From NCBI GenBank assembly GCA_036843405.1, contig DAITSJ010000001.1, positions 62,001 to 126,000 of the forward strand: 64,000 nt of DNA, in the 5' to 3' direction. This document shows, piece after piece, positions 34,070-42,291 of this stretch. The DNA comes from DGNJ01 sp002388905. GTDB lineage: Bacteria; Pseudomonadota; Gammaproteobacteria; Pseudomonadales; Porticoccaceae. Below the pieces are notes generated by a model. That model worked only from the letters and a program-made list of their open reading frames with translations, did not search any database and was not told the origin of the DNA. Each line of letters starts with the position of its first letter. The stretch's first letter is position 1. The position numbers and the translations under genes are program-made.

Positions 34070-34777
34070 TCAGGGCCGGCGCCGGTAGAGCAGATCCCGG
34101 ATACCGTGGCCCAGATTCCGGCCACGGCGCTCGAATTTGGTGAGCGGGCGAAAAGACGGCCGTTCTGAGAACTCCCCGGGACCGGCCAGGTTTTCCAGGC
34201 CGGGCAACGGATCGATGACCGCCAGCATGTGCTGCGCATAATCCTCCCAGTCAGTGGCCAGGTGCAGCAAGCCACCGGGTACCAGTTTGCGCCGGATCTT
34301 TTCCACAAAGGCGGGCTGGACCAACCGGCGCTTGTGGTGTCTTTTCTTGGGCCAGGGGTCGGGGAAATATATCTGCACCCGGTCGAGGCTCTGCTCGGGT
34401 ATGCAATCATCCAGGACGTCGATGGCGTCGGCCATATAGATCCGCAGGTTGTGAAGCCCCCTTTCGGCGGCCCGGTTGAGCAACCGGCCCACCCCGGGGG
34501 GGTGTACTTCGATGCCGACGAAATCCTTGTCCGCTTCCGCCTCGACCATCTCCGCCAGGGAGTCGCCCATGCCGAAACCGATCTCCAGCACCACCGGCGC
34601 GGAGCGGTGGAAGATGGCCGACCAGTCGACCCTGCCGTCGTAAAGGCTCAATCCGTAGCGTCCCCAGTGGTCGGTGAACGCCTGGCGTTGACCCTCCGTT
34701 ATGCGCCCGGCCCGCACCACGTAGCTGCGCACCGGCTTTTTCTTGTACTGGGGGCGGATATCCATGAATTCCGTCAC
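34070..34777 (-). CDS. trmB: tRNA (guanine-N7-)-methyltransferase
   Basis: Methylates G46 in the variable loop of tRNAs using SAM. The 235-residue protein has RSYVVRAGRITEGQRQAF, the SAM motif LEIGFGMGDSL, FVGIEVHPPGVGRLL and the signature YFPDPWPKKRHHKRRL. The start is GTG 34777 with GAGG eight bases upstream; ATG 34765 is an alternative. It lies ten bases after the DUF423 gene on the same strand. Confidence 0.96.
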   Translation of the reverse strand: MTEFMDIRPQYKKKPVRSYVVRAGRITEGQRQAFTDHWGRYGLSLYDGRVDWSAIFHRSAPVVLEIGFGMGDSLAEMVEAEADKDFVGIEVHPPGVGRLLNRAAERGLHNLRIYMADAIDVLDDCIPEQSLDRVQIYFPDPWPKKRHHKRRLVQPAFVEKIRRKLVPGGLLHLATDWEDYAQHMLAVIDPLPGLENLAGPGEFSERPSFRPLTKFERRGRNLGHGIRDLLYRRRP

Positions 34778-34787
34778 TCAACCGGCC

Positions 34788-35156
34788 TCAGCCACGGACG
34801 AAAGCCACCGCCAGGAGCAGCCAGCCCGTCAGCCAGAGCAGGCCGCCCAGGGGGGTGACCATGCCCAGCCAGCGGGTGCCGGAAAGGGCCAGGATATAGA
34901 GGCTGCCGGAAAAGAGGACGATACCCCCGGCAAACAGCCAACCCGCGCCGACGGCCAAACGGCTGGCCGCAAGGCCGGGAATGGCGGCGATCGCGAGCAG
35001 TGCCAGGCTGTGGTAGAGCTGGTAGGCGACCGCGGTCTGCCAGACATCGAGCATGCCCGCATCGAGACGCTGCCTCAGGCCGTGGGCGCCGAAGGCCCCG
35101 GCAGCAACGGCAATAAAACCGCTCAGCGCGGCGATTAACCCGAGAAGATTGTGCAT
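34788..35156 (-). CDS. DUF423 family membrane protein
   Basis: Inner-membrane protein of 122 residues with four hydrophobic helices. The family N-terminus GLIAALSGFIAVAAGAFGAH and GLRQRLDAGMLDVWQTAVAY are present. ATG 35156 has GGGAG six bases upstream, so the longer open frame starting at 35204 is rejected. Function unknown. It is probably co-transcribed with trmB. The rpoH terminator lies just upstream of it. Confidence 0.87.
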   Translation of the reverse strand: MHNLLGLIAALSGFIAVAAGAFGAHGLRQRLDAGMLDVWQTAVAYQLYHSLALLAIAAIPGLAASRLAVGAGWLFAGGIVLFSGSLYILALSGTRWLGMVTPLGGLLWLTGWLLLAVAFVRG

Positions 35157-35204
35157 CTGGTTCTCCCGAAAAGACTCGCCGGCCCGATCCCGGAGGAATG
35201 CCAT

Positions 35205-35227
35205 AAAAAAGCCGCGATTGACGCGGC
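35205..35227 (-). terminator. Intrinsic terminator of rpoH
   Basis: On the minus strand, GCCGCG and CGCGGC pair as a 6-base stem around a 5-base loop and are followed by six U residues (35210-35205). It lies about 50 bases after the rpoH stop. Confidence 0.75.
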
Positions 35228-35276
35228 TTTGGATATCGGTGGCGGGCCGGCTTTGGCCGCCCCATCCGGTGCGGCC

Positions 35277-36134
35277 TCAGGCCTCCATCACGGCCCGGAC
35301 CTTTTTCATTGCGTTTTGCTCGAGCTGGCGGATGCGCTCGGCGGATACGCCGTACTTGGCCGCCAGGTCGTGAAGCGTGGCCTTTTCACCGTCGTTAAGC
35401 CAACGCTGCTGGATGATATCCCGGCTGCGTTCGTCGAGCCCGGCCACGGCACTGGCAAGCCTGCCGTAACTGTTCTGTTCCCAGTCGGCCTGCTCAAGCT
35501 GCACGGCGGGGTCGGACCGCTTGTCCTCGAGGTAGTAGACCGGTGCCTGGTAGGCGTTGTCATCGTCGTCATCGTCCGGTGCATCGAACGCGGTGTCCCG
35601 GGCGGAAAGACGCTTCTCCATCTCCCGCACCTGCTTGACACCAACGCCCAGGTCGCCGGCAATGGCTTCGGCCTCGTCGTTGGTGAGCCAGGCCAGGCGT
35701 TTCTTGGCGCTGCGCAGATTGAAAAACAGCTTGCGCTGGGCCTTGGTGGTGGCCACCTTGACAATACGCCAGTTGCGCAGGATGTATTCGTGAATTTCGG
35801 CCTTGATCCAGTGCACGGCAAAGGAAACCAGACGCACACCCTTTTCCGGGTTGAAACGCTTGACCGCCTTCATCAGCCCCACATTACCTTCCTGAATCAG
35901 GTCCGCCAGGGGCAGTCCATAACCATTGTAGGAGCGGGCAATATGGACCACGAAACGCAGGTGCGAGATCACCAGCTCGCGGGCGGCATCCAGGTCCTGA
36001 TGATGATACAGGCGTTCCGCGAGGCTTTTCTCCTCGTCGACGCTGAGTACCGGAATCGCGTTGACACCCTGTATATAGGTCCCCAGGCTTTCCCCCGGCG
36101 ACAGCGTTGCAACAGGCTGTAAACTTTTGTTCAT
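35277..36134 (-). CDS. rpoH: RNA polymerase sigma-32 (heat shock) factor
   Basis: Directs RNA polymerase to heat-shock promoters. The 285-residue product has region 2 (ELVISHLRFVVHIARSYNGYGLPLADLIQEGNVGLMKAVKRF), quoted here only in part: HIARSYNGYGLPLADLIQEG, then AVHWIKAEIHEYILRNW. The RpoH box QRKLFFNLR is present, and region 4 holds a helix-turn-helix (LAAKYGVSAERIRQLEQNAM). ATG 36134 has AGGGG five bases upstream; a longer frame from 36173 is rejected. A sigma-E-like promoter lies upstream. It follows ftsY-ftsE-ftsX on the same strand. Confidence 0.97.
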   Translation of the reverse strand: MNKSLQPVATLSPGESLGTYIQGVNAIPVLSVDEEKSLAERLYHHQDLDAARELVISHLRFVVHIARSYNGYGLPLADLIQEGNVGLMKAVKRFNPEKGVRLVSFAVHWIKAEIHEYILRNWRIVKVATTKAQRKLFFNLRSAKKRLAWLTNDEAEAIAGDLGVGVKQVREMEKRLSARDTAFDAPDDDDDDNAYQAPVYYLEDKRSDPAVQLEQADWEQNSYGRLASAVAGLDERSRDIIQQRWLNDGEKATLHDLAAKYGVSAERIRQLEQNAMKKVRAVMEA

Positions 36135-36180
36135 GGATTCCCCTCGGTGTTTTAAGCCGGTTAAGTCTATCACTGATGCA

Positions 36181-36208
36181 TTAGATGTCCAGAGGTCGTG
36201 AAAGTTCC
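36181..36208 (-). promoter_or_regulatory. Sigma-E (AlgU-type) promoter of rpoH
   Basis: On the minus strand GGAACTT (36208-36202), a 16-base spacer and TCTAA (36185-36181) match the known sigma-E promoter pattern (GGAACTT, 15-17 bases, TCTGA/TCAAA type) almost perfectly. The predicted start near 36175 gives a leader of about 40 bases. rpoH is a known member of the sigma-E regulon in E. coli and of the AlgU regulon in Pseudomonas, which supports the call. Confidence 0.7.
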
Positions 36209-36261
36209 GTTAACCTGCTGTTTACACAACTATTTTAGCCGGCGTTCCGGCACTGAACCGG

Positions 36262-37272
36262 CTACCGGGGCTCGATCCGCCGGGCATGCTGGGCCACCGC
36301 CAGCCAGGCACCGGCAAGGCCCAGTCCGCCGCCGGCAAGCAGCAGAATAAAAAAGCCCTCGACACCGGGTCCCGAAAGCGCAAAACCGAGCTGATAGAGC
36401 CCGGCCACCCGTTCGATGGCCCCCTGCATCCACATGAGCCCTCCCAGGACCAGCAGCCAGGCCAGCAGACCACCGCCGATGCCGTACCAGAGCCCGGTAT
36501 ACAGAAACGGCCGGCGGACATACGAATCGGTGCCACCCACCAGTTTGACCACCAGGATTTCGTCGCGCCGGTTCTCGATGGCCAGGCGAATGGTATTGCC
36601 CATCACCAGCAACACCCCCAGGCCCAACAGGGCGCCCAGTGCGTAAGCCAGGTCACGCCCGGTTTCCAGCAGGGCCTGCAGCCGTTGCAGCCAGAGCCTG
36701 TCCACCGCCACATCGTCGACGCGCGGATGTTCGGCCAGGCCTGCCGCCAGGGCTGTCAATGCCTGTGGATCCGCGCGGACATGGCTGTCGAACTGGACCA
36801 GCACCACCGGCGGCAGGGGATTTTGCTCCAGGGAGTCGAGGATGTCCCCGAAGCCCGACAATTCCTCGAACTCGGCCAGTGCCTGCTCCCGGGAAACATA
36901 GGTCAGGCTCTCGATGCCCGCCAGCTGGCGGAACTCGGCCATGGCCGCCCGGGCGGCGTCGGGGCCGGTATCCCGTTTAAGGAAGACCGTCATCCTCGCA
37001 CTGGTGCGAATCTCGCCGCCCAACTGGTGGAGGTTCTCCATGGCCACATAGAGACCGGCGGGCAGCGCCAGGGCTATGGCAATCACCAGCAACGTCATCA
37101 CGCTTTGCACGGGAGTCGCACGGAGCCGGGCGAGGCTGTCGTAAAAAGTTTGCCGGTGGTGCTGGAGGTAGCTTCGGATACGTTGTCTAAAGCGGGTCCG
37201 GCTGCCGCTGGCGCCAATGGCGGTACGCCGCTGGCTTCGCTTGCCCGGCCTGCGGGGTTCAGACCGCCTCAT
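36262..37272 (-). CDS. ftsX: Cell division protein FtsX
   Basis: Membrane partner of FtsE in the divisome, which controls peptidoglycan amidase activation. The 336-residue protein has a basic cytoplasmic N-terminus, a first membrane helix near residues 58-80, a periplasmic loop of about 130 residues (REQALAEFEELSGFGDILDSLE region) and three C-terminal helices. Conserved segments include VVKLVGGTDSYVRRPF. Its start overlaps the ftsE end by 14 bases, with GGGAGG upstream. rpoH follows after a 127-base gap. Confidence 0.94.
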   Translation of the reverse strand: MRRSEPRRPGKRSQRRTAIGASGSRTRFRQRIRSYLQHHRQTFYDSLARLRATPVQSVMTLLVIAIALALPAGLYVAMENLHQLGGEIRTSARMTVFLKRDTGPDAARAAMAEFRQLAGIESLTYVSREQALAEFEELSGFGDILDSLEQNPLPPVVLVQFDSHVRADPQALTALAAGLAEHPRVDDVAVDRLWLQRLQALLETGRDLAYALGALLGLGVLLVMGNTIRLAIENRRDEILVVKLVGGTDSYVRRPFLYTGLWYGIGGGLLAWLLVLGGLMWMQGAIERVAGLYQLGFALSGPGVEGFFILLLAGGGLGLAGAWLAVAQHARRIEPR

Positions 37273-37933
37273 GGCCGCCGCCTCCCACCAGGCTACCTTC
37301 CCGGAGTTTCAGCTCCCGGCAATGCAGGGGGGAAATCAGAGCAATGTCGTGGGTGGCGACCAGGACGGTAACACCCACCTCGTTGAACTGGCGGAACAGA
37401 GCCATGATCTCTTCCGAGAGGGCCGGATCGAGGTTCCCGGTGGGCTCGTCGGCAAGGAGTATGCGCGGTTTGTGCACCACGGCCCGGGCAATGCCGACCC
37501 GCTGCTGCTCCCCGCCGGAAAGGGCAATGGGGTTGAGCTTCTCCTTGCCCAGCAAGCCCACTTTGTCCAGGGCCGCCCGCACCCGGCGGCCGGTGTCGGC
37601 CACCGGATAGCCGGAAACCTGAAGCGGCAGGGCGACATTGTCGTAGACACTGCGGTCGAAAAGCAGGTGGTGACTCTGGAACACCACCCCGACCCGGCGC
37701 CGGTAACCGGGAATCTGGCTTCTGTGCAGTCGACCGAGATTCTTGCCATTGATCAATACGTGCCCGGTGGACGGACGTTCCATAAGCATGATCAACTTGA
37801 GCAGCGTACTCTTGCCGGCGCCCGAGTGGCCGGTGAGAAAGGCGAATTCGCCGTCGTCGAGATGAAAACTCAGGTCCGTCAGGGCCTCGTGCCCACCCGG
37901 GTAGCGCTTGCTGACGCGGTCGAACTGGATCAT
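37259..37933 (-). CDS. ftsE: Cell division ATP-binding protein FtsE
   Basis: ABC-type ATPase of the FtsEX complex, 224 residues. Walker A GHSGAGKSTLLKL is near residues 36-48, the signature LSGGEQQRVGIARA near 140, Walker B RILLADEPTGNLD near 160, and the switch histidine in VATHD. It starts eight bases after the ftsY stop and overlaps ftsX, giving the classic ftsY-ftsE-ftsX operon. Confidence 0.97.
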   Translation of the reverse strand: MIQFDRVSKRYPGGHEALTDLSFHLDDGEFAFLTGHSGAGKSTLLKLIMLMERPSTGHVLINGKNLGRLHRSQIPGYRRRVGVVFQSHHLLFDRSVYDNVALPLQVSGYPVADTGRRVRAALDKVGLLGKEKLNPIALSGGEQQRVGIARAVVHKPRILLADEPTGNLDPALSEEIMALFRQFNEVGVTVLVATHDIALISPLHCRELKLREGSLVGGGGHEAV

Positions 37934-37941
37934 GGCCGGCG

Positions 37942-39012
37942 TCAGTCCCCCAGCAACGCGGAAACGAAATCGTCCGCCCTGAAGGGTTGCAGGTCGTCCA
38001 CCCCCTCGCCGACACCAATATAGCGCACCGGCACGCCGAATTGCTGGCAGAGGGCGAAGATAATGCCCCCCTTGGCGGTACCGTCGAGCTTGGTCACGGC
38101 AATGCCGGTGACCCCCACGGCCTCATGGAACTGCTTCATCTGGGCCACGGCATTCTGGCCGGTGCCGGCATCGAGCACCAGAAGTATCTCGTGGGGCGCC
38201 GACTCGTCGAGCTTGGCCAGCACACGCTTGATTTTCTCCAACTCCTCCATGAGGTTACTCTTGGTGTGGAGGCGCCCGGCGGTGTCGGCGATGAGCACAT
38301 CCGTGCCCCGGGCCCGGGCGGACTGCACGGCATCGAATATTACCGAGGCGCTGTCGGCACCGGTATGCTGGGCGACCACCGGCACGTCGTTCCGCTCTCC
38401 CCAGACCTGGAGCTGTTCCACGGCCGCGGCACGGAAGGTATCGCCGGCTGCCAGCATCACGTCCCGGCCCTCGGCCAGGAAACCCTTGGCCAGCTTGCCA
38501 ATGGTGGTGGTTTTGCCGACACCGTTGACGCCCACGGTGAGGATCACGAAGGGCTTCTCGCCCGTCACGTCCAAGGGGCGTTCACAGGGTTTGAGAATAT
38601 CCACCAGCAAGCCGTGCAGCGCGCCCCTCAGGGCATCCGCGTCGCCCAGTTCCCGGCGCTTGACCCGGTCGGTGAGGGCGTCGATCACGACGGTGGCGAC
38701 CTCCATGCCCATGTCGGCGGAGAGCAACTGGGTCTCCAGGTCCTCCAGCAGGTCCTCGTCGATGACTTTATCGCCCAGAAAAAGACGACCGAAACCCTTG
38801 CCGGTGCGGGACAGGGCCTGCCGGAACTTGCCCCCGGGTTTTTCCGGCTGCGGTGCCACCCGCTGAGGCGGCGGAGAGCGCGGCTCCGGTGCCCGCCCGG
38901 CCTCCGCAGCCGGGGATTCGCCGGCCGCTTCTTTCTTTTTGCCCAGGAACCGGGACAGGAAACCGCCCTTTCTGTCCCCGTTGCCAACGCCTTTGTCACT
39001 ACTGTCGACCAT
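37942..39012 (-). CDS. ftsY: Signal recognition particle receptor FtsY
   Basis: GTPase that receives the SRP-ribosome complex at the membrane for co-translational insertion; 356 residues. A short Lys/Gly/Pro-rich acidic A domain (residues 1-60) is followed by the N domain and the G domain: VGVNGVGKTTTIGKLAKG, AAGDTFRAAAVEQL, LIADTAGRLHTKSNLMEEL and AVTKLDGTAKGG. The A domain is much shorter than in E. coli. ATG 39012 fits the family; a longer upstream frame exists but overlaps rsmD on the other strand. Confidence 0.96.
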   Translation of the reverse strand: MVDSSDKGVGNGDRKGGFLSRFLGKKKEAAGESPAAEAGRAPEPRSPPPQRVAPQPEKPGGKFRQALSRTGKGFGRLFLGDKVIDEDLLEDLETQLLSADMGMEVATVVIDALTDRVKRRELGDADALRGALHGLLVDILKPCERPLDVTGEKPFVILTVGVNGVGKTTTIGKLAKGFLAEGRDVMLAAGDTFRAAAVEQLQVWGERNDVPVVAQHTGADSASVIFDAVQSARARGTDVLIADTAGRLHTKSNLMEELEKIKRVLAKLDESAPHEILLVLDAGTGQNAVAQMKQFHEAVGVTGIAVTKLDGTAKGGIIFALCQQFGVPVRYIGVGEGVDDLQPFRADDFVSALLGD

Positions 39013-39106
39013 GAAAAACTGATTCCGGCTGGTTTGAAAAGCGTTGTATCCTACCATTTCTTGGGGGTGACTGAGAGATTGCCCCGGCAACCGGAGCACC
39101 GACACA

Positions 39107-39703
39107 TTGGCGAAACAGCGACGATCGAGAAAGGCAAAAGGCGGCGCCAACGAGCTGCGCGTCATCGGCGGCCGGTGGCGGGGCCGGCGCCTGCCATTCC
39201 CGGATGTCCCCGGACTGCGCCCGACGGGCAACCGCCTGCGGGAAACCCTGTTCAACTGGCTGGGCCCGGATCTGACGGACAGCCGCTGCCTGGACGCCTT
39301 TGCCGGTTCCGGGGCGCTGGGCTTCGAGGCCCTGTCCCGGGGCGCCGCGGAGGTGGTGCTCCTGGAGACAGACGGGGACGCCTGCGCCCAGTTAATGCGC
39401 TCCCGGGAAAACCTGGACGCGGCCGGGGCCCGGATCGAGCGGGCCGATGTCCGCCAGTGGCTCGAAACCCGGGACGCCGCCCCCTTTGACATCGTCTTCC
39501 TGGATCCGCCGTTCGGTACCGATCTTCTCGATTCCGTTTGTGAGCAGCTCAACCGCAGCAACTGGCTGCGACCGGGCAGCCGGGTCTATATTGAAACAGG
39601 CGCCGATACCCTCTTCTCAGCCCCGCCGGGCTGGGTTCTTTACCGCGACAGAACCGCCGGCGACGTGCACTGCCGTCTGTACCAAATTGAGCACGCGGAG
39701 TAA
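39107..39703 (+). CDS. rsmD: 16S rRNA (guanine966-N2)-methyltransferase
   Basis: Methylates G966 of 16S rRNA in the 30S particle. The 198-residue protein has RVIGGRWRGRRLPFPDVPG near its N-terminus, RPTGNRLRETLFNWL, SAM motif CLDAFAGSGALGFEALSRG, and the catalytic IVFLDPPFG. Start is TTG 39107 with GGAG ten bases upstream. It is divergent from ftsY, as in many Gammaproteobacteria, and followed by coaD after 38 bases. Confidence 0.94.
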   Translation: MAKQRRSRKAKGGANELRVIGGRWRGRRLPFPDVPGLRPTGNRLRETLFNWLGPDLTDSRCLDAFAGSGALGFEALSRGAAEVVLLETDGDACAQLMRSRENLDAAGARIERADVRQWLETRDAAPFDIVFLDPPFGTDLLDSVCEQLNRSNWLRPGSRVYIETGADTLFSAPPGWVLYRDRTAGDVHCRLYQIEHAE

Positions 39704-39741
39704 ATTGTGTACCATCCGCCGCCCCTGAGGGAGGGACCACC

Positions 39742-40221
39742 ATGAGAATCGTCATTTACCCGGGCACGTTCGACCCGATCACCAACGGCCACACGGACCT
39801 GGTGGAGCGGGCCAGCAACCTGTTCGACCGGATCATTGTCTCCGTGGCCAGCAGCGAGAAAAAGAAACCCCTGTTTAACCTGGAAGACCGGATATCCCTG
39901 GCAAGGACCGCTCTCGCCCATGTTCCCAATGTCGAGGTGATTGGCTTCGATTACCTGCTGGTGAATTTCGCCAAGGACCAGAAGGCCACTGCCATCCTCC
40001 GGGGCCTGCGCGCCGTCTCCGACTTCGAGTACGAATTCCAGCTGGCCAACATGAATCGCGCCCTGGCACCGGAAGCGGAAACGATCTTCCTCACCCCCGC
40101 CGAAAAACACTCCTACATCTCCTCGTCCCTGTTGCGCGAAATTGCGTCCCTGGGCGGCGATATCGAACCTTTCGTGCACCCCGAGGTGGCCCGGGCGCTG
40201 CGCCGCAAGTTCGCCGGCTGA
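39742..40221 (+). CDS. coaD: Phosphopantetheine adenylyltransferase
   Basis: Adenylates 4'-phosphopantetheine to dephospho-CoA, the penultimate step of coenzyme A synthesis. The 159-residue protein has the nucleotidyltransferase motif YPGTFDPITNGHTDLVERA, RGLRAVSDFEYEFQ, and the C-terminal YISSSLLREIASLGGD. GGAGG precedes the ATG. It ends four bases before the convergent mutM. Confidence 0.97.
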   Translation: MRIVIYPGTFDPITNGHTDLVERASNLFDRIIVSVASSEKKKPLFNLEDRISLARTALAHVPNVEVIGFDYLLVNFAKDQKATAILRGLRAVSDFEYEFQLANMNRALAPEAETIFLTPAEKHSYISSSLLREIASLGGDIEPFVHPEVARALRRKFAG

Positions 40222-40225
40222 CATT

Positions 40226-41041
40226 TCAGCGCTGACATCGCGTACAGTAGACCGTGGCACGGTTGTTCAGGCGCACCTCCCGGAGCAGCTTGCCGCAACC
40301 GGGACAGGGTTCTCCACCCCGGCCGTAGACATTCAGGGACTGCTTGAAATAGCCGGGCTTGCCGTCGCCACCAACAAAATTGCGCAAAGTGGTGCCGCCC
40401 TGTTCAATGGCACGGGTTAAAACCGTTTTCACCGCCGACGCCAATCGGTCATAGCGCGGGCGCGAAATCCGGCCCGAACGGCGCAACGGGTGGATGCCGG
40501 CCAGAAAGAGGGCCTCGTTGGCGTAAATATTACCCACGCCCACCACTATGCGACTATCCATGAGAAAGCTTTTCACCGGCATCGAACGACCGCCGGCCCG
40601 GCGGCGCAGGTAGTCGCCGGAGAAACCCGGTGCCAGAGGTTCCGGCCCCAGTTCCCGGAGCAGGAAATGCTGATCCGGGTCGCTGGCGCACCAGAGCATC
40701 AGCCCGAAGCGACGGGGATCGGTGTAGCGCAATGCCAGCCCCGTATCCAGCTCGAGGTCCACGTGATCGTGCCTGCCCGGTGGCTCGCCCGCTGGCACCA
40801 GCCGCAACGAGCCCGACATGCCCAGGTGCACCATGACGGTTCCCGCGGGAAAACCGAGCAGCAGGTACTTGCCGCGCCGGCGCTGGGCCCGGACCGGTTG
40901 TCCGGCGAGCAGCCGGTCCAGCCCCGGGTCGACCGGATACCTGAGGGCCCCGTTGCGGACCAGCACACGGATGACGGTCGCACCCCTGAGATGCGGCGAA
41001 ACGCCACGCAGGGTAGTCTCCACTTCGGGCAACTCAGGCAT
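40226..41041 (-). CDS. mutM: Formamidopyrimidine-DNA glycosylase
   Basis: Excises 8-oxoguanine and formamidopyrimidines. The 271-residue protein starts MPELPEVETTLRGV, with catalytic Pro2 and Glu3. It has the helix-two-turn-helix segment VGNIYANEALFLAGIHPLR and a C-terminal zinc finger (CPGCGK and CTRCQR). Full length, all key residues visible. Confidence 0.97.
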   Translation of the reverse strand: MPELPEVETTLRGVSPHLRGATVIRVLVRNGALRYPVDPGLDRLLAGQPVRAQRRRGKYLLLGFPAGTVMVHLGMSGSLRLVPAGEPPGRHDHVDLELDTGLALRYTDPRRFGLMLWCASDPDQHFLLRELGPEPLAPGFSGDYLRRRAGGRSMPVKSFLMDSRIVVGVGNIYANEALFLAGIHPLRRSGRISRPRYDRLASAVKTVLTRAIEQGGTTLRNFVGGDGKPGYFKQSLNVYGRGGEPCPGCGKLLREVRLNNRATVYCTRCQR

Positions 41042-41070
41042 GGGCTCTTCTCATTGGGCAAAAATCTGGC

Positions 41071-41100
41071 ATACTAGGTTCCCTTAACGCTGAGTGGCAA
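41071..41100 (-). promoter_or_regulatory. Possible sigma-70 promoter of mutM
   Basis: On the minus strand TTGCCA (41100-41095) and TAGTAT (41076-41071) with an 18-base spacer lie about 30 bases before the mutM start. Confidence 0.4.
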
Positions 41101-41138
41101 TCCAGTCGGGACAAGATTGGGTGCTTTCATCAATTGTG

Positions 41139-41177
41139 GGTGGGCAATTGTTGATCAACCCGTTATCATTGCCCACC
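41139..41177. promoter_or_regulatory. Inverted repeat upstream of exbD
   Basis: Ten-base arms GGTGGGCAAT (41139-41148) and ATTGCCCACC (41168-41177) flank 19 bases, ending 27 bases before the exbD ATG. It could be an operator or an mRNA hairpin near the ribosome site. It does not resemble a full Fur box closely enough to name a regulator. Confidence 0.4.
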
Positions 41178-41204
41178 TTTCGCCAACCAAAGGGGTAGGA
41201 TTTT

Positions 41205-41612
41205 ATGGCCTTAGGTAGACGCAGGGCCGAGGAAGAGTCGCAAATCGACCTCACTCCGATGCTTGATGTTGTCTTCATCATGCTCATCTTCTTTATCGTT
41301 ACCGCCTCCTTCGTCAGGGAGTCGGGCGTCGACGTCAACCGGCCGCCCACCACCGATCAGCCGCCGCCGGACCAGGCCCAGCAGAACATCGTTTTCAATA
41401 TCACCGAGAGCGGCGACATCATGCTCCAGGGCCGGCGTATCGACGTGCGCTCCGTGCGCGCCAACGTGGAAAGGATCCACGCCGAGAATCCTCAGGCCAA
41501 GGTGATCATCAACGCCCACCCAAAGGCCAAGTCCGAACTCTTCGTGCAGATTTCCGACCAGGCCCGGGAAGCCGGAGTTTACGACATTTCCCTGGCCACG
41601 AAGGCACGATAA
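41205..41612 (+). CDS. exbD: ExbD/TolR family proton-channel component
   Basis: Single-pass inner-membrane protein (135 residues) that works with ExbB or TolQ to energise TonB or Tol systems. The membrane helix near residues 17-40 carries the essential aspartate in IDLTPMLDVVFIMLIFF; a periplasmic domain follows (VIINAHPKAKSELFVQISDQ). A TAGGA ribosome site precedes the ATG. Neither exbB nor tonB is adjacent: mutM lies upstream on the other strand and rpmG downstream. A bidirectional terminator follows. The partner must be encoded elsewhere. Confidence 0.9.
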   Translation: MALGRRRAEEESQIDLTPMLDVVFIMLIFFIVTASFVRESGVDVNRPPTTDQPPPDQAQQNIVFNITESGDIMLQGRRIDVRSVRANVERIHAENPQAKVIINAHPKAKSELFVQISDQAREAGVYDISLATKAR

Positions 41613-41634
41613 CCGGAAGCGTCACAAGCGAACG

Positions 41635-41674
41635 CCCACAAAAAAGCCCGGTCGACGCCGGGCTTTTTTGTGGG
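41635..41674. terminator. Bidirectional intrinsic terminator between exbD and rpmG
   Basis: A 17-base perfect inverted repeat (CCCACAAAAAAGCCCGG and CCGGGCTTTTTTGTGGG) with a 6-base loop gives a GC-rich stem and T6 tract on each strand, so it serves both exbD and the rpmB-rpmG operon. Confidence 0.92.
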
Positions 41675-41710
41675 TTGCGAATGCGCCCGGATGGCGGCGC
41701 GACCCCTGTC

Positions 41711-41878
41711 CTACTTGATCTTGGCTTCCTTGTACATAACATGCTTGCGAACCACGGGATCGTACTTTTTCATTTCCAGCTTGTTGGGCGTGGTGCGCTT
41801 GTTCTTGTCGGTGGTGTAATAGTGACCGGTACCGGCACTGGATACGAGCTTGATCTTGTCGCGATTTGAATTGGCCAT
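41711..41878 (-). CDS. rpmG: 50S ribosomal protein L33
   Basis: Small ribosomal protein of 55 residues (MANSNRDKIKLVSSAGTGHY at the N-terminus, then YTTDKNKRTTPNKLEMKKYD, ending KEAKIK). It lacks the zinc-binding cysteines of C+ paralogues, so it is the zinc-independent form. GGAGG stands seven bases before the ATG, inside the end of rpmB. It is the second gene of the rpmB-rpmG operon. Confidence 0.96.
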   Translation of the reverse strand: MANSNRDKIKLVSSAGTGHYYTTDKNKRTTPNKLEMKKYDPVVRKHVMYKEAKIK

Positions 41879-41891
41879 GGGTCAGCCCTCC

Positions 41892-42128
41892 TCAGACTTT
41901 TTCGCCGCGGCCGCGGATATCGGACAGCACCTTTTCGATGCCGTACTTGTCGATGGTACGCAGGCCCTTGGTGGAAACACGCAGTTTAATGAAGCGCTTT
42001 TCGCTTTCCACCCAGAATCGGTGGCTGTGCAGGTTGGGCACAAAGCGGCGGCGCGTCTTGTTATGGGCGTGGGATACGTTATTACCGGTCATCGGTCGCT
42101 TGCCGGTAACCTGACAGACTCTGGACAT
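41892..42128 (-). CDS. rpmB: 50S ribosomal protein L28
   Basis: Large-subunit protein of 78 residues starting MSRVCQVTGKRPMTGNNVSH, with LHSHRFWVESEKRFIKLRVS in the middle. GAGG stands seven bases before the ATG at 42128; a longer frame upstream is rejected. It heads the rpmB-rpmG operon. Confidence 0.97.
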   Translation of the reverse strand: MSRVCQVTGKRPMTGNNVSHAHNKTRRRFVPNLHSHRFWVESEKRFIKLRVSTKGLRTIDKYGIEKVLSDIRGRGEKV

Positions 42129-42250
42129 GGTTTCGCCTCTAAAATTCCTGTTGGCCGGCTTTGACGGCCCGGTTGGTCCCCATAGGGAATGTTCGAAATC
42201 GGGGTCGCAAAAGACACCCGGGGCGGGAGCCTCCCGCAAAAGAGGCGCGA

Positions 42251-42279
42251 TTTATACCAGAGCGGCCCGACAAAATCAA
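42251..42279 (-). promoter_or_regulatory. Sigma-70 promoter of rpmB-rpmG
   Basis: On the minus strand TTGATT (42279-42274) and TATAAA (42256-42251) are spaced by 17 bases, a strong promoter. The leader of about 115 bases contains a GC-rich hairpin at 42223-42237 (GCGGGAG/CTCCCGC). Confidence 0.6.
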
Positions 42280-42291
42280 ATCCGGTGGCCA

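Noticed and set aside
41042..41204. Fur box upstream of exbD
   Set aside because: The TTATCATT stretch only partly resembles the GATAATGATAATCATTATC consensus; the inverted repeat there has a different sequence, so I did not name a regulator.
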